Positions 1 to 8,527 of a DNA stretch of 64,000 nt are shown here, piece after piece (position 1 is the stretch's first letter; each line of letters starts with the position of its first letter). The notes under the pieces are model-generated. The model did no database searches. It saw only the letters and a list, made by a program, of their open reading frames with translations, and was not told where the DNA came from. The position numbers and the translations under genes are program-made. Source of the stretch: Bacteroidota bacterium (GTDB lineage: Bacteria; Bacteroidota; Bacteroidia; Chitinophagales; Saprospiraceae); contig JAKOVW010000079.1 in the NCBI GenBank assembly GCA_029781865.1, positions 248,001 through 312,000 on the forward strand, written 5' to 3'.

Positions 1-635
1 AACTGGTAGTGATCGAAAATACGGGTAATCGAAGCGGAGGCAATTACTATACTTTGGATGAACTGAAATTGATTGCTAATCAATGCAAGACATCTGGTTT
101 AAAATTACATGTGGATGGTGCCCGGATTTTTAATGCAATACTTGAGGCTGGTTATACCACCAATGAAGTTGGAGATCTTTGCGATTCGATTTCAATTTGT
201 TTATCAAAAGGTCTTGGTGCACCAATTGGCTCCGTTTTAGTTGGTCCGCTTGAATGGATTTCCAAATGCAGAAAGATTAGAAAAGTGATGGGAGGAGGAA
301 TGAGACAAGCCGGTATCATAGCAGCAGCGGGTATTTATGCACTGGATCACCATGTTGACCGTTTAAAATCAGATCACTTACACGCCAAACAAATAGAGTC
401 TGTCCTTAAGACCCTGCAATATGTTTCCGCAATCAAACCAGTAAGCACCAATATCGTTATTTTTGATCTGGTCAATTCTTTCAGCACACAGTCTTTTCTA
501 TCGCAACTCAATCATCATGGCATACATGCTTCGGCATTTGGCAAGCACTCTATTCGCTTTGTAACCCATTTGGACATTCATGAAGAGATGATCCAGGAGT
601 TAGAAATTGTGTTGAAAGAGAAAATAAAAATGTAG
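1..635 (+). CDS. Low-specificity L-threonine aldolase, C-terminal part
   Basis: The reading frame is open through the left edge (upstream codons read Leu-Val-Val), so this is the 3' part of a longer gene and the first start-like codon at position 9 is not the true start. About 210 residues are visible, out of roughly 340 usual for the family. The fragment opens with ENTGNRSGG, has HVDGARIFNA (the PLP-ring contact region) and CLSKGLGAPIGS, where the Lys of SKGLG is the expected PLP-binding lysine. These fit the beta-eliminating lyase/threonine aldolase fold, which cleaves L-threonine or allo-threonine to glycine and acetaldehyde in the cytoplasm. It ends 8 nt from the convergent nuclease gene. 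Related aldolases with other beta-hydroxy amino acid substrates cannot be excluded. Confidence 0.85.
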   Translation, partial: LVVIENTGNRSGGNYYTLDELKLIANQCKTSGLKLHVDGARIFNAILEAGYTTNEVGDLCDSISICLSKGLGAPIGSVLVGPLEWISKCRKIRKVMGGGMRQAGIIAAAGIYALDHHVDRLKSDHLHAKQIESVLKTLQYVSAIKPVSTNIVIFDLVNSFSTQSFLSQLNHHGIHASAFGKHSIRFVTHLDIHEEMIQELEIVLKEKIKM

Positions 636-643
636 CCGAATAA

Positions 644-1234
644 CTATTTACGCTTATTGAGTTCATCCCGGATATTGGCGGCCTTCTCATAATTTTCTTC
701 TTCGAGTACTTTTTTTAACAACTTTTCCAATTCATCAGTACTGTAACTGGAATATGCTTTTTGATTTTTTTCCTTGTGAACGACTTGCTTTTTAGCTTCT
801 CCCTCCGTTTCCTCTAAAACAACACCCGCTGCTTCCATAATAAATTCGTAGGTATAGACAGGACAACTGAATCGTACGGCCAGAGCCAATGCATCAGAAG
901 TACGCGAATCGATTTTAATGATTTCACCTTCTTTTTCGCAAATCAGCTGCGAATAAAAAATACCATCCAGAAGATTATTGATAATGATTTCTTTTATTTC
1001 TATTCCAAAAGAAGACAAGGCATTTTTAAATAAATCATGAGTAAGCGGACGGTTGGGTGTCATACGCTCAAGAACCACTGCAATTGCCTGCGCTTCATAA
1101 CCACCAATTACAATTGGCAATCTTCTGTTTCCATCGAGTTCACCCAAAACCACAGCATAATTCTGAGATTGCGTTACACTATGAGATAATGCAATTATTT
1201 CCAGTTCAATTATCTTATGATCTTGATTTGACAT
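644..1234 (-). CDS. Bifunctional nuclease (DUF151) family protein with UVR-like tail
   Basis: This 196-residue protein has an N-terminal bifunctional nuclease (BFN/DUF151) domain. The diagnostic strings are LPIVIGGYEAQAIA near residues 40-53, RPLTHDLF near 62-69 and SRTSDALALAVR near 110-121. A variable linker rich in Lys and Glu follows, then a C-terminal helical pair (about 164-196, ELEKLLKKVLEEENYEKAA) resembling the UVR motif of UvrB/UvrC. This two-part architecture is common in Bacteroidota. Plant and bacterial members have been reported to have nuclease activity, but the cellular role is poorly defined. It sits 9 nt downstream of etfA on the same strand and may be co-transcribed with etfBA. 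Confidence 0.85.
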   Translation of the reverse strand: MSNQDHKIIELEIIALSHSVTQSQNYAVVLGELDGNRRLPIVIGGYEAQAIAVVLERMTPNRPLTHDLFKNALSSFGIEIKEIIINNLLDGIFYSQLICEKEGEIIKIDSRTSDALALAVRFSCPVYTYEFIMEAAGVVLEETEGEAKKQVVHKEKNQKAYSSYSTDELEKLLKKVLEEENYEKAANIRDELNKRK

Positions 1235-1243
1235 GCTTTAAAT

Positions 1244-2191
1244 TCATTTTGCTCTTCTCAGTGCTTCATTCAACTTAGGAATTATTTCAAACAAATCCCC
1301 ACAAATTCCATAATCCGCAGCTTTAAAAAATGGAGCTTCCGGATCTTTATTGATAACAACAATATTCTTAGAATTGTTAACTCCCGCAAGATGTTGAATC
1401 GCACCCGAGATTCCAATGGCTATATAAACATTTGGCCTGATGGCGATTCCCGTTTGTCCAACGTGCTCATAATGGGGCCTCCACCCAGCATCTGCAACAG
1501 GTCGCGAACAAGCAGTTGCAGCATTCAGCAAATCGGCCAGCTCTTCGATCATTTTCCAATTGGATGGATCTTTAAGCCCCCGGCCGGCTGAAACAACAAT
1601 ATCCGCTTCGGTTAAAGGGGTCTTTCCTTTAAGCAGATTCCGCTCTTTAAGTTTGACATTACCGGAAGGAATTGAAATATCGATTTTCGATGCAGTCACC
1701 TGTTTATTTTTATTCGGAAAAACACCATAACCATGTGGCATCACAGAAATGATTCCTTCATTTGATTGAAATGCGTACCAGGCAAAGGCTTTCCCCGAGT
1801 AAACGCTTTTCCTGAATATTGGTTTGCTTTCTTCAGATTTAAACTGAATAACATTACTAATCAATCCCTTGTTTAACCTTACTGCTATTCTTCCGCCAAT
1901 TGATTTACCTAAACTATTATTACTCAGAACAATAAAAGTTGGCTGTAATTTTTGATATGCCTGTTCGATAACTTGAGTCCACTGCTGACTATCCAGGTAA
2001 TCCGCAGCTTCAAACTCGAAAATCTCTTCAATTCCCAAAGCTCCTAATTCATTACTATTTGTAGCACCCCCGGCAATTAATCCAACTGCTTTTTCCCCTG
2101 TCGACATTGCCAGATCCGCTGCAAATGAAGCAGCTTCTTTAGAAGATTTCTTAATCTCCCCATCCTTATGTTCCAATAATACCAATACCAT
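1244..2191 (-). CDS. etfA: Electron transfer flavoprotein subunit alpha
   Basis: The product (315 aa, normal length) is the FAD-binding half of the ETF heterodimer, which carries electrons from acyl-CoA dehydrogenases to the quinone pool. The C-terminal FAD domain is clear: VVSAGRGLKDP near 200, then SRPVADAGW, HVGQTG, the GISGAIQHLAG stretch and INKDPEAPFFKAADYGICGD. The N-terminal domain begins MVLVLLEHKDGEIKKSS, as expected for EtfA. It lies 5 nt after etfB, so the two form an operon in the order etfB-etfA. No acyl-CoA dehydrogenase or ETF:quinone oxidoreductase lies in the window. Confidence 0.93.
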   Translation of the reverse strand: MVLVLLEHKDGEIKKSSKEAASFAADLAMSTGEKAVGLIAGGATNSNELGALGIEEIFEFEAADYLDSQQWTQVIEQAYQKLQPTFIVLSNNSLGKSIGGRIAVRLNKGLISNVIQFKSEESKPIFRKSVYSGKAFAWYAFQSNEGIISVMPHGYGVFPNKNKQVTASKIDISIPSGNVKLKERNLLKGKTPLTEADIVVSAGRGLKDPSNWKMIEELADLLNAATACSRPVADAGWRPHYEHVGQTGIAIRPNVYIAIGISGAIQHLAGVNNSKNIVVINKDPEAPFFKAADYGICGDLFEIIPKLNEALRRAK

Positions 2192-2196
2192 CGTGT

Positions 2197-2937
2197 CTAT
2201 ATTATTTTTAATTCATTTTTAAAAATATCAACCATTTCATCAAGCTTATCCGGATCTATCATCCGAACGCCTGATTTCGCAGCTGGTGTTTCAAATCGTA
2301 CCAATTCTGAATGATTTTCAACATTCACTTTCGCAATTACATTCAATGGCTTTTTCTTGGCATCAATAATTCCTTTCATATTTGGAATTCTTTGTTCAGC
2401 AAGTCCTTTAGCAGCTGATAATACAAATGGAATATTCAATTCTATAATTTCATTGCCACCATCGATCTCCATACTGCAAACCGCAATATTATTTGTAATT
2501 TCAAGATGATTACAAAAAGATACGAATGGAAGATTTAAAAAGGCCGCAAGTTTGCTCCCAACTTCAGATCCATTATGATCGATGGTTTCTTTACCAACAA
2601 ATACGATATCGTATGGATGCGATTTAACAAATTCGGCAATCTGATAAGCTACAGAAGTAGAATTTGATGCTTCGTCCTCAATTCTGAATGCCGCATCTGC
2701 ACCTATGGCTAAAGCTTTTCGAATTAATATATCAGAAGATGTATTACCAACATGAATTACATCAACCTGTCCACCTATAGACTCCCTGATTTCAATTGCT
2801 CTGACTAAAGAATACCATTCATCATAAGGATTCAAAATGAATTGTACTCCTTCTTCAATGAAATTTTTTGAATCTGCGTCAAATCGTATCTTTGAAGTGG
2901 TATCCGGAGTTTTACTTATACAGACTAATAACCTCAT
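2197..2937 (-). CDS. etfB: Electron transfer flavoprotein subunit beta
   Basis: EtfB (246 aa) is the AMP-binding partner of EtfA. Visible family features are the start MRLLVCISKTPDTTSKI, the FILNPYDEWYSLVRAIEI segment, a VDVIHVGN strand, the ALAIGADAAFRIED region and FVGKETIDHNGSEVG, which matches the nucleotide-binding and recognition region of beta subunits. An in-frame ATG at 2958 would add seven residues, but it lies inside a -7 promoter box (2956-2963). I therefore chose the ATG at 2937, which also matches the usual EtfB N-terminus. It is the first gene of etfBA and is divergent from the TPR gene. Confidence 0.92.
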   Translation of the reverse strand: MRLLVCISKTPDTTSKIRFDADSKNFIEEGVQFILNPYDEWYSLVRAIEIRESIGGQVDVIHVGNTSSDILIRKALAIGADAAFRIEDEASNSTSVAYQIAEFVKSHPYDIVFVGKETIDHNGSEVGSKLAAFLNLPFVSFCNHLEITNNIAVCSMEIDGGNEIIELNIPFVLSAAKGLAEQRIPNMKGIIDAKKKPLNVIAKVNVENHSELVRFETPAAKSGVRMIDPDKLDEMVDIFKNELKII

Positions 2938-2955
2938 TATCCTTAGTTTTATCTG

Positions 2956-2963
2956 CAAAGATA
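2956..2963 (-). promoter_or_regulatory. Candidate -7 promoter box for etfBA
   Basis: The reverse strand reads TATCTTTG, a perfect match to the Bacteroidota -7 consensus TAnnTTTG, 18 nt before the chosen etfB start. No convincing -33 TTTG was found at the usual distance. The box argues against the longer start at 2958. Confidence 0.45.
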
Positions 2964-2996
2964 TATATTTTACAAAGATGACCTAAGCTACCCACT

Positions 2997-3323
2997 ATGA
3001 CCCTTAAATCCAGAAAAGAACAGATAGAATCAATGCTCGAATCGAATCCGACAGATTCTTTTTTATTATTTGCTTTAGCAAAAGAATTCGAAAATGAAAG
3101 CAACTGGCCAGAAGCAAAGAAACGATATGAACTCATTTATCAAACAAATGATTCCTATATCGCACTTTATTATCACCTGGGAAAATTACTCGAAAAAATG
3201 GATGACAAATCCGAGGCTCTTAAATTCTACCGGATAGGAATTAGTAAATGCCTGGAAGTAAATGATTTGCATTCAAAATCTGAATTGGAATCGGCTTTGA
3301 TGAATGCCCAGATTGAGGATTGA
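2997..3323 (+). CDS. Small tetratricopeptide-repeat protein
   Basis: The protein has 108 residues, is soluble and shows no signal peptide. Residues about 20-90 form two TPR-like helix pairs: DSFLLFALAKEFENESNWPEA with the Ala/Leu pattern of a TPR, and ALYYHLGKLLEKMDDKSEALK, an almost canonical unit, followed by a capping helix. TPRs mediate protein-protein contacts. Proteins of this size made only of TPRs are frequent in Bacteroidota, but no partner can be named. It is divergent from etfBA (59 nt between starts) and its 3' end lies 5 nt from the convergent dapF stop. Confidence 0.75.
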   Translation: MTLKSRKEQIESMLESNPTDSFLLFALAKEFENESNWPEAKKRYELIYQTNDSYIALYYHLGKLLEKMDDKSEALKFYRIGISKCLEVNDLHSKSELESALMNAQIED

Positions 3324-3328
3324 AGTAT

Positions 3329-4111
3329 CTATTCAAATTCATAAAACCCACTGAAAACCTTTCTTGCCCGGCCAGTCAACCAGATTTCCGTTGCCGATTT
3401 ATCATGGATGTTCAAGTTGACATGTAACGCACCGCCTTTAGAATCAACCTCGATGAATTGACTACCACTTTGCTTGTCTGACAAGCATTTATAGTAAGCC
3501 GCTGCAGTCACACCGGTACCGCAGGCCAGTGTTTCCCATTCCACACCCCTTTCATATGTGGCTATGGTCAAACCTTTTGCAGATTTTTCAATAAAATTCA
3601 CATTAACTCCGTCAGGCCCAAATAAATTTCGCAATCGTCTGCCCTCCTCATTTATGGGATAATCCCAGGGTTTCTTCACTTCGACGATCAGGTGAGGGGA
3701 ACCACTATCAATAAGAATTCCATTTGGTGTTTCCTGATACGAGTCAATGTTTTTCATTTTCACGGAAACGAGACCATCATTAACTTTTCCATAATGAGGC
3801 CCGTCCTGTGCTATAAAACTAAAATCAGATTTTTTGTGTTTAGAAGCCATGTATTGAATGGAAGCCCTGCTGCCATTACCACAAAAAGTGGATTTGCGAC
3901 CATCGCTGTTAAAGTAATTCATGCGAAAATCAAATCCATTTTCGTACTGCAAGGCAATCAATCCATCAGCTCCGATTCCAAAGTGTCTGTCACAAAGCAA
4001 CTTTATGAAATCAGTATCCGCAAGGTCGAATAAGGTGAATTCGAAAAAATCAAGAATGATGAAATCATTACCGGTAGCTTCATATTTTTCGAATGGAATC
4101 AATCGTTTCAT
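3329..4111 (-). CDS. dapF: Diaminopimelate epimerase
   Basis: DapF interconverts LL- and meso-diaminopimelate, the last step before lysine and the source of the peptidoglycan cross-link residue. The protein is 260 aa. The two catalytic cysteines are present: Cys77 in FCGNGSRAS and Cys197 in ACGTGVTAAA. The N-terminal FEKYEATGNDFIILD and the FGIGADGLI segment are also typical. The enzyme is cytoplasmic and cofactor-free. The gene stands alone, convergent with the TPR gene and divergent from htrA with 79 nt between starts. Confidence 0.94.
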   Translation of the reverse strand: MKRLIPFEKYEATGNDFIILDFFEFTLFDLADTDFIKLLCDRHFGIGADGLIALQYENGFDFRMNYFNSDGRKSTFCGNGSRASIQYMASKHKKSDFSFIAQDGPHYGKVNDGLVSVKMKNIDSYQETPNGILIDSGSPHLIVEVKKPWDYPINEEGRRLRNLFGPDGVNVNFIEKSAKGLTIATYERGVEWETLACGTGVTAAAYYKCLSDKQSGSQFIEVDSKGGALHVNLNIHDKSATEIWLTGRARKVFSGFYEFE

Positions 4112-4190
4112 TGAGCAAGATTAGTTAATTATTTGATCAAGGCACAGTTTTTGTAGAACTTTATATATTAAATATATTTCTAATATAAAA

Positions 4191-5642
4191 ATGAATATCA
4201 ATAGAACTTCGTTATTAACCATAGCCATTTGCGCCATAATTTGCGGCCTATCTTCTTGGTTTACAATACAATATGTATCCTCTGGTGCGGCAAAGTCTTT
4301 TGCGGAAAGTAAACTTGTCCACGAAGTAAACAACCCGCCGACGAATTATACAAATGAATCACTTGCATTGTTGGCCAGTCTGAGCAGTCATACCCAGGGA
4401 AATTTCATATTAGCAGCTCAGAAAAGCACGCCGGCAGTTGTCTGGATCGAATCAGCCACCGAAGAATCCGATAATATTTTCATGCTTCCGAATCGTGGAC
4501 TATCAACGGGTTCCGGGGTCATCGTTTCTCCTGATGGTTATATTGTCACCAATAATCACGTGGTTGAAAATGCGGATAAAATACAAGTCATACTCAATGA
4601 TAACCGGGAGTATTCAGCCACTCTGATCGGCACAGATCCAACCACAGACGTTGCGCTCATAAAGATTGAAGATTCTGGATTGCCTTATCTCGAATTCGGA
4701 AATTCCGATTCTACAATGGTTGGTGAATGGGTACTTGCCATCGGAAATCCATTAAGGCTCCAATCTACTGTCACCGCTGGTATAGTTTCAGCTAAAGCGA
4801 GAAATATAGATATACTGAATAACCAGCAATTTCGCATTGAATCATTTATTCAGACGGACGCCGTTGTTAATCCCGGGAATAGTGGCGGAGCTTTGGTTAA
4901 CATCAAAGGTGATCTAATTGGAATTAATACGGCAATAATGAGCCAAAGTGGCCGGTACGAAGGTTATTCCTTTTCCATTCCTTCCAATCTCGTAAAAAAA
5001 GTAATCGTCGATTTAAAAGACTATGGTGCTGTTCAAAGAGGATTATTGGGTGTCGTCATCGAAAAAGTAAATAGTGATCGGGCAAAAATTTATGGACTGA
5101 ATAATGTTACCGGAGTATTTATCAGCAATACCACAAAAGATGGAGCTGCAGATCTTGCCGGGCTAAAACCGGAAGATATCATTCTTGAAGTGAATCGTAC
5201 AAAAATTCAATCTGTACCTGAGCTTCAGGAAATTATTGGACGTCTTAGACCCGGTGCAAACCTTCAAATTAAATATTGGAGAGATGGTAAAACTCTATCC
5301 ACTGAAGCAACTTTAAAAAATCAGGCAAATACAACGGCATTGATCAGCACGAGGAGAGACCCGGCATTACTCGACATAGGCATCGAAGCCAGGGATCTTA
5401 CCCTCGAAGAAAAAACCTTCACCGGTAAATCAGGGGTCAAAGTGTTAAGTATCTACCAGGGAAGCATAGTTGAAAAGACCAACATGGCGCCGAATTATAT
5501 TATTATTTCAGTGAATGGTAAAAAAGTAAGCAATGTCGATGAACTCATCCATCAAATCAAAGCATCTGATAATGAAATACTGTTTGATGGTTTTTATGAA
5601 AAATACAATGGCCACTTCCCCTACCGGTTCCATAAGAAATAA
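4191..5642 (+). CDS. HtrA/DegP-type periplasmic serine protease with PDZ domains
   Basis: The protein (483 aa) has an N-terminal hydrophobic segment (about 8-30) that acts as signal peptide or anchor. It is followed by a trypsin-like domain with the full triad: His123 in TNNHVVENAD, Asp153 in TTDVALIKI and Ser231 in NPGNSGGAL. A PDZ domain lies at about 275-370 (GLLGVVIEKV to LQIKYWRDGK), and a second, more diverged PDZ-like region runs to the C-terminus. HtrA proteases degrade or refold damaged envelope proteins. The gene is monocistronic, with dapF divergent upstream and a carboxylase gene 65 nt downstream. DegP versus DegQ/DegS assignment cannot be made from sequence alone. Confidence 0.92.
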   Translation: MNINRTSLLTIAICAIICGLSSWFTIQYVSSGAAKSFAESKLVHEVNNPPTNYTNESLALLASLSSHTQGNFILAAQKSTPAVVWIESATEESDNIFMLPNRGLSTGSGVIVSPDGYIVTNNHVVENADKIQVILNDNREYSATLIGTDPTTDVALIKIEDSGLPYLEFGNSDSTMVGEWVLAIGNPLRLQSTVTAGIVSAKARNIDILNNQQFRIESFIQTDAVVNPGNSGGALVNIKGDLIGINTAIMSQSGRYEGYSFSIPSNLVKKVIVDLKDYGAVQRGLLGVVIEKVNSDRAKIYGLNNVTGVFISNTTKDGAADLAGLKPEDIILEVNRTKIQSVPELQEIIGRLRPGANLQIKYWRDGKTLSTEATLKNQANTTALISTRRDPALLDIGIEARDLTLEEKTFTGKSGVKVLSIYQGSIVEKTNMAPNYIIISVNGKKVSNVDELIHQIKASDNEILFDGFYEKYNGHFPYRFHKK

Positions 5643-5707
5643 GTTAATTAAATTCGCGCTTTAATTACTTATTTTACAAATTCATTCTTTCAAACAATAG
5701 TAAAATC

Positions 5708-7336
5708 ATGATAGATCTGGAATTCAATCGAAATGAAGATTCCATGAATACGAATATTTCCAGATTAAGAAGGGAACTCGACATTATTTATGAAGGTGGT
5801 GGTAAAAAGAAACTGGAAGCTCAAAAAAGAGATGGAAAATTAACGGCAAGAGAGCGTGTCGCCTATTTACTCGACAAACAACATCCACAATTTGAAATTG
5901 GCGCATTTGCCGGATACGGTATGTATGAAGAATATGGTGGATGTGCGGGCGGTGGTGTAATCGTTGTAATCGGATATATTAGCAATAAACTCTGTATTGT
6001 CGTTGCCAATGATGCCACTGTGAAAGCTGGCGCCTGGTTTCCGATCACTGCTAAAAAAAATCTGCGTGCTCAGGAAATTGCTTTAGAAAATCATATTCCG
6101 ATTATTTATTTGGTAGACAGTGCCGGCGTTTTTTTACCAATGCAGGATGAAATATTTCCGGATAAAGAACACTTTGGAAGAATTTTTAGAAACAACGCGA
6201 TTCTATCCTCGAAAGGAATCCCGCAAATAGCTGCAGTAATGGGCAGCTGCGTAGCCGGTGGCGCCTATCTTCCCATTATGTCGGATGAAGCATTAATCGT
6301 TGAAAAGACAGGCTCGATTTTCCTGGCCGGTCCCTATTTGGTCAAAGCAGCAATTGGCGAAGATGTAGACAGTGAAACTTTAGGTGGAGCTACGACACAT
6401 TGCGAAATTTCTGGAGTCACAGATTACAAGATGAAAGATGATGTTGAATGCCTCGATACAATAAAAAAAATCGTAGATAAAATTTCGGTTGATATTAAAT
6501 CCAGTTTTGATCAGGTAATTTCCAAAGAACCAAAAGAACCAATTAAAAAAATTCTTGGCATGTATCCCGCAGAACCGGGCAAGCCGTACGACATGAGAAA
6601 AGTAATCGAATGTCTGACAGATGATTCTGAATTGGTTTATTATAAAGAACAATATGGGAAAACAATTTTGTGTGCATATGCAAGAATTGGTGGTTATGCC
6701 GTAGGTATTGTTGCAAATGACAGAAGAATTGTCAAATCCGGAAAGGGTGAAATGCAAATGGGAGGCGTAATCTATTCAGATTCTGCTGATAAAGCCACCC
6801 GATTTATATTAAACTGCAATCAAAAAAAGATTCCACTTGTTTTTATACATGATGTTACAGGCTTTATGGTTGGAACAAGATCTGAACAAGGTGGAATCAT
6901 TAAAGACGGAGCTAAAATGGTGAATGCCGTTTCCAATTCAACGGTTCCTAAATTTACCATCATCATTGGGAATTCCTATGGAGCAGGAAATTATGCGATG
7001 TGCGGCAAAGCATATGATCCACGATTTATTGTAGCGTGGCCTACCGCTAAAATTGCAGTTATGGGCGGTGTACAAGCGGCTAAAGTGCTTACTCAAATTC
7101 AAGTAAGTGCACTTAAAGCTAAAGGGAAGATGCCAGATGATGATGAAGAAAAAAAACTATTTGAACAAATCAGTAAACGATATCTCGAGCAGACAAGCCC
7201 TTATTATGCAGCTGCAAGACTTTGGATAGATGCGATAATTGAACCTGATCAAACCCGGGATTGGATCATCATGGGAATCAAGACATCGCAATTTGCTGCG
7301 ACAAAAAAATTTAATCCCGGAGTCATTCAAACTTAA
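5708..7336 (+). CDS. Biotin-dependent acyl-CoA carboxylase, carboxyltransferase (beta) subunit
   Basis: This 542-residue protein has the two crotonase-like halves of a carboxyltransferase. The N-terminal half carries KLTARERVAYLLD, VVANDATVKAGAWFP and YLVDSAGVFLPMQ, followed by MGSCVAGGAYLP. The C-terminal half carries HDVTGFMVGTRSEQGGIIKDGAKM and NSYGAGNYAMCGKAYDPRF. The spacing and the ATVKAG/FLPMQDE motifs are closer to methylcrotonyl- or geranyl-CoA carboxylase beta subunits than to acetyl-CoA carboxylase. The enzyme transfers carboxyl from biotin to an acyl-CoA. No biotin carboxylase/BCCP subunit is nearby, so the substrate stays open. The small membrane gene begins 3 nt after the stop, which suggests co-transcription. 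Confidence 0.88.
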   Translation: MIDLEFNRNEDSMNTNISRLRRELDIIYEGGGKKKLEAQKRDGKLTARERVAYLLDKQHPQFEIGAFAGYGMYEEYGGCAGGGVIVVIGYISNKLCIVVANDATVKAGAWFPITAKKNLRAQEIALENHIPIIYLVDSAGVFLPMQDEIFPDKEHFGRIFRNNAILSSKGIPQIAAVMGSCVAGGAYLPIMSDEALIVEKTGSIFLAGPYLVKAAIGEDVDSETLGGATTHCEISGVTDYKMKDDVECLDTIKKIVDKISVDIKSSFDQVISKEPKEPIKKILGMYPAEPGKPYDMRKVIECLTDDSELVYYKEQYGKTILCAYARIGGYAVGIVANDRRIVKSGKGEMQMGGVIYSDSADKATRFILNCNQKKIPLVFIHDVTGFMVGTRSEQGGIIKDGAKMVNAVSNSTVPKFTIIIGNSYGAGNYAMCGKAYDPRFIVAWPTAKIAVMGGVQAAKVLTQIQVSALKAKGKMPDDDEEKKLFEQISKRYLEQTSPYYAAARLWIDAIIEPDQTRDWIIMGIKTSQFAATKKFNPGVIQT

Positions 7337-7339
7337 TTT

Positions 7340-7750
7340 ATGGATGAGAAACATTCAAATTGGTTAAAAAAAATTGGCATAGCAGGATTTTTATTCTTTT
7401 TATTAAAAGGAATCATGTGGCTGATTTTTGGAACTGCATTTTATAAATGGATTAAAGACTTATTGATCATTTCTTCCATAGGACTATCCCCTGTAATCAT
7501 TGAGGCTCAAACCCCTACTTTCTTTTTAAACAAACCAAAAGCGATTTTACCAGGATTGATCCAATACAACCAACCGAAACTTTACATTGAGGCTTCAGAA
7601 GAAAAACCCTTTTTCTGCAAACTTGAAGATCAATTGAATGAGCACAAAAAGACCTATTTAAAATTCAGATTAGGCTCCCTCGATTATTCCAATCAATTAG
7701 AATATTCAAAATTCCTGCAACAAAAACAAAATGAAATTTATTTAAAATAA
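7340..7750 (+). CDS. Small membrane protein of unknown function
   Basis: The product (136 aa) has a hydrophobic N-terminal half: one probable membrane segment at about 10-35 (GIAGFLFFLLKGIMWLIFGT) and a weaker one near 40-52. The C-terminal half is soluble, with PFFCKLEDQLNEHKKTYLKFRLGSLDYSNQLEY near 91-123. That half resembles short conserved Bacteroidota proteins that I recognise by pattern but cannot name. It starts 3 nt after the carboxylase stop and so is probably co-transcribed. Its last 9 nt overlap the convergent bshB1. No function is assigned. Confidence 0.65.
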   Translation: MDEKHSNWLKKIGIAGFLFFLLKGIMWLIFGTAFYKWIKDLLIISSIGLSPVIIEAQTPTFFLNKPKAILPGLIQYNQPKLYIEASEEKPFFCKLEDQLNEHKKTYLKFRLGSLDYSNQLEYSKFLQQKQNEIYLK

Positions 7751-8485
7751 ACTTTCAAGCAGATTTTTAACAGGTACAGGACCCACTATATTGAATCCTT
7801 CTGCGTACTCCACTCCTACTGCCCTTCCATATGTTTTATTCTTTGCTTTGATCACATCAAAAAAGTCACTTCCCGAAATTGGTGATACAGGCTCAGAAGA
7901 TAATGGATTATAAAATTGAGATGCGAAGCATTGAATGACTTTTAATTTTTGCTCCATCACATCAGAAATATCAAAGACAAGATCCACTTCGAGCTGATGG
8001 TCCTGTACATAATGCATTATTTGTTTGGGACGCCATCGCTCCTGTTCCTTATCGTTGGAATCAAAGGTGCTGATTTTTTGTAACCCCGAATAAAACACAG
8101 CATCAGCAGTTAATTTAGCTGCTCTTCCATGATCCGGATGCCTGTCGGATAATGCATTCGCCAAAATCAATTTCGGTTTTGAACTTCTTACAATATTGAT
8201 AATTTTTAAAATTGCTGCTTTTTCGTAATTAAAAAAACCATCGGCCAGGTCTAATTGAATCCGAAACATGGCACCCATTAATTCAGCGGCATTCATGGCT
8301 TCCTGAGTACGCAATTCCGCATTTCCTCTGGTACCTAATTCACCACGTGTAAGATCTAAAAGTCCGACAGTGTAACCCTGAGCAATGTGTTTCAGTAATG
8401 TTCCTCCACAGGAAAGTTCAATGTCATCCGGATGAACGCCGATTGCCAAAATATCTACAGGTATTGCATTAATATTGAGCTTCAT
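7742..8485 (-). CDS. bshB1: Bacillithiol biosynthesis N-acetylglucosaminyl-malate deacetylase BshB1
   Basis: BshB1 removes the acetyl group from GlcNAc-malate in the second step of bacillithiol synthesis. The protein is 247 aa with the LmbE-like fold. The zinc-site motif HPDD is at residues 18-21 (AIGVHPDDIELSCGG), followed by LDLTRGELGTRG. A second histidine motif, SDRHPDHGRAA, lies near 117-127. The ATG at 8485 is preferred over one six codons upstream because it gives the usual MKLN-type start. bshA and bshC are not in the window. Its 3' end overlaps the convergent small membrane gene by 9 nt. Confidence 0.88.
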   Translation of the reverse strand: MKLNINAIPVDILAIGVHPDDIELSCGGTLLKHIAQGYTVGLLDLTRGELGTRGNAELRTQEAMNAAELMGAMFRIQLDLADGFFNYEKAAILKIINIVRSSKPKLILANALSDRHPDHGRAAKLTADAVFYSGLQKISTFDSNDKEQERWRPKQIMHYVQDHQLEVDLVFDISDVMEQKLKVIQCFASQFYNPLSSEPVSPISGSDFFDVIKAKNKTYGRAVGVEYAEGFNIVGPVPVKNLLESLF

Positions 8486-8527
8486 TAAAATACATTTGAA
8501 CAAATAACAAGAAAATTTACAAAAAGA

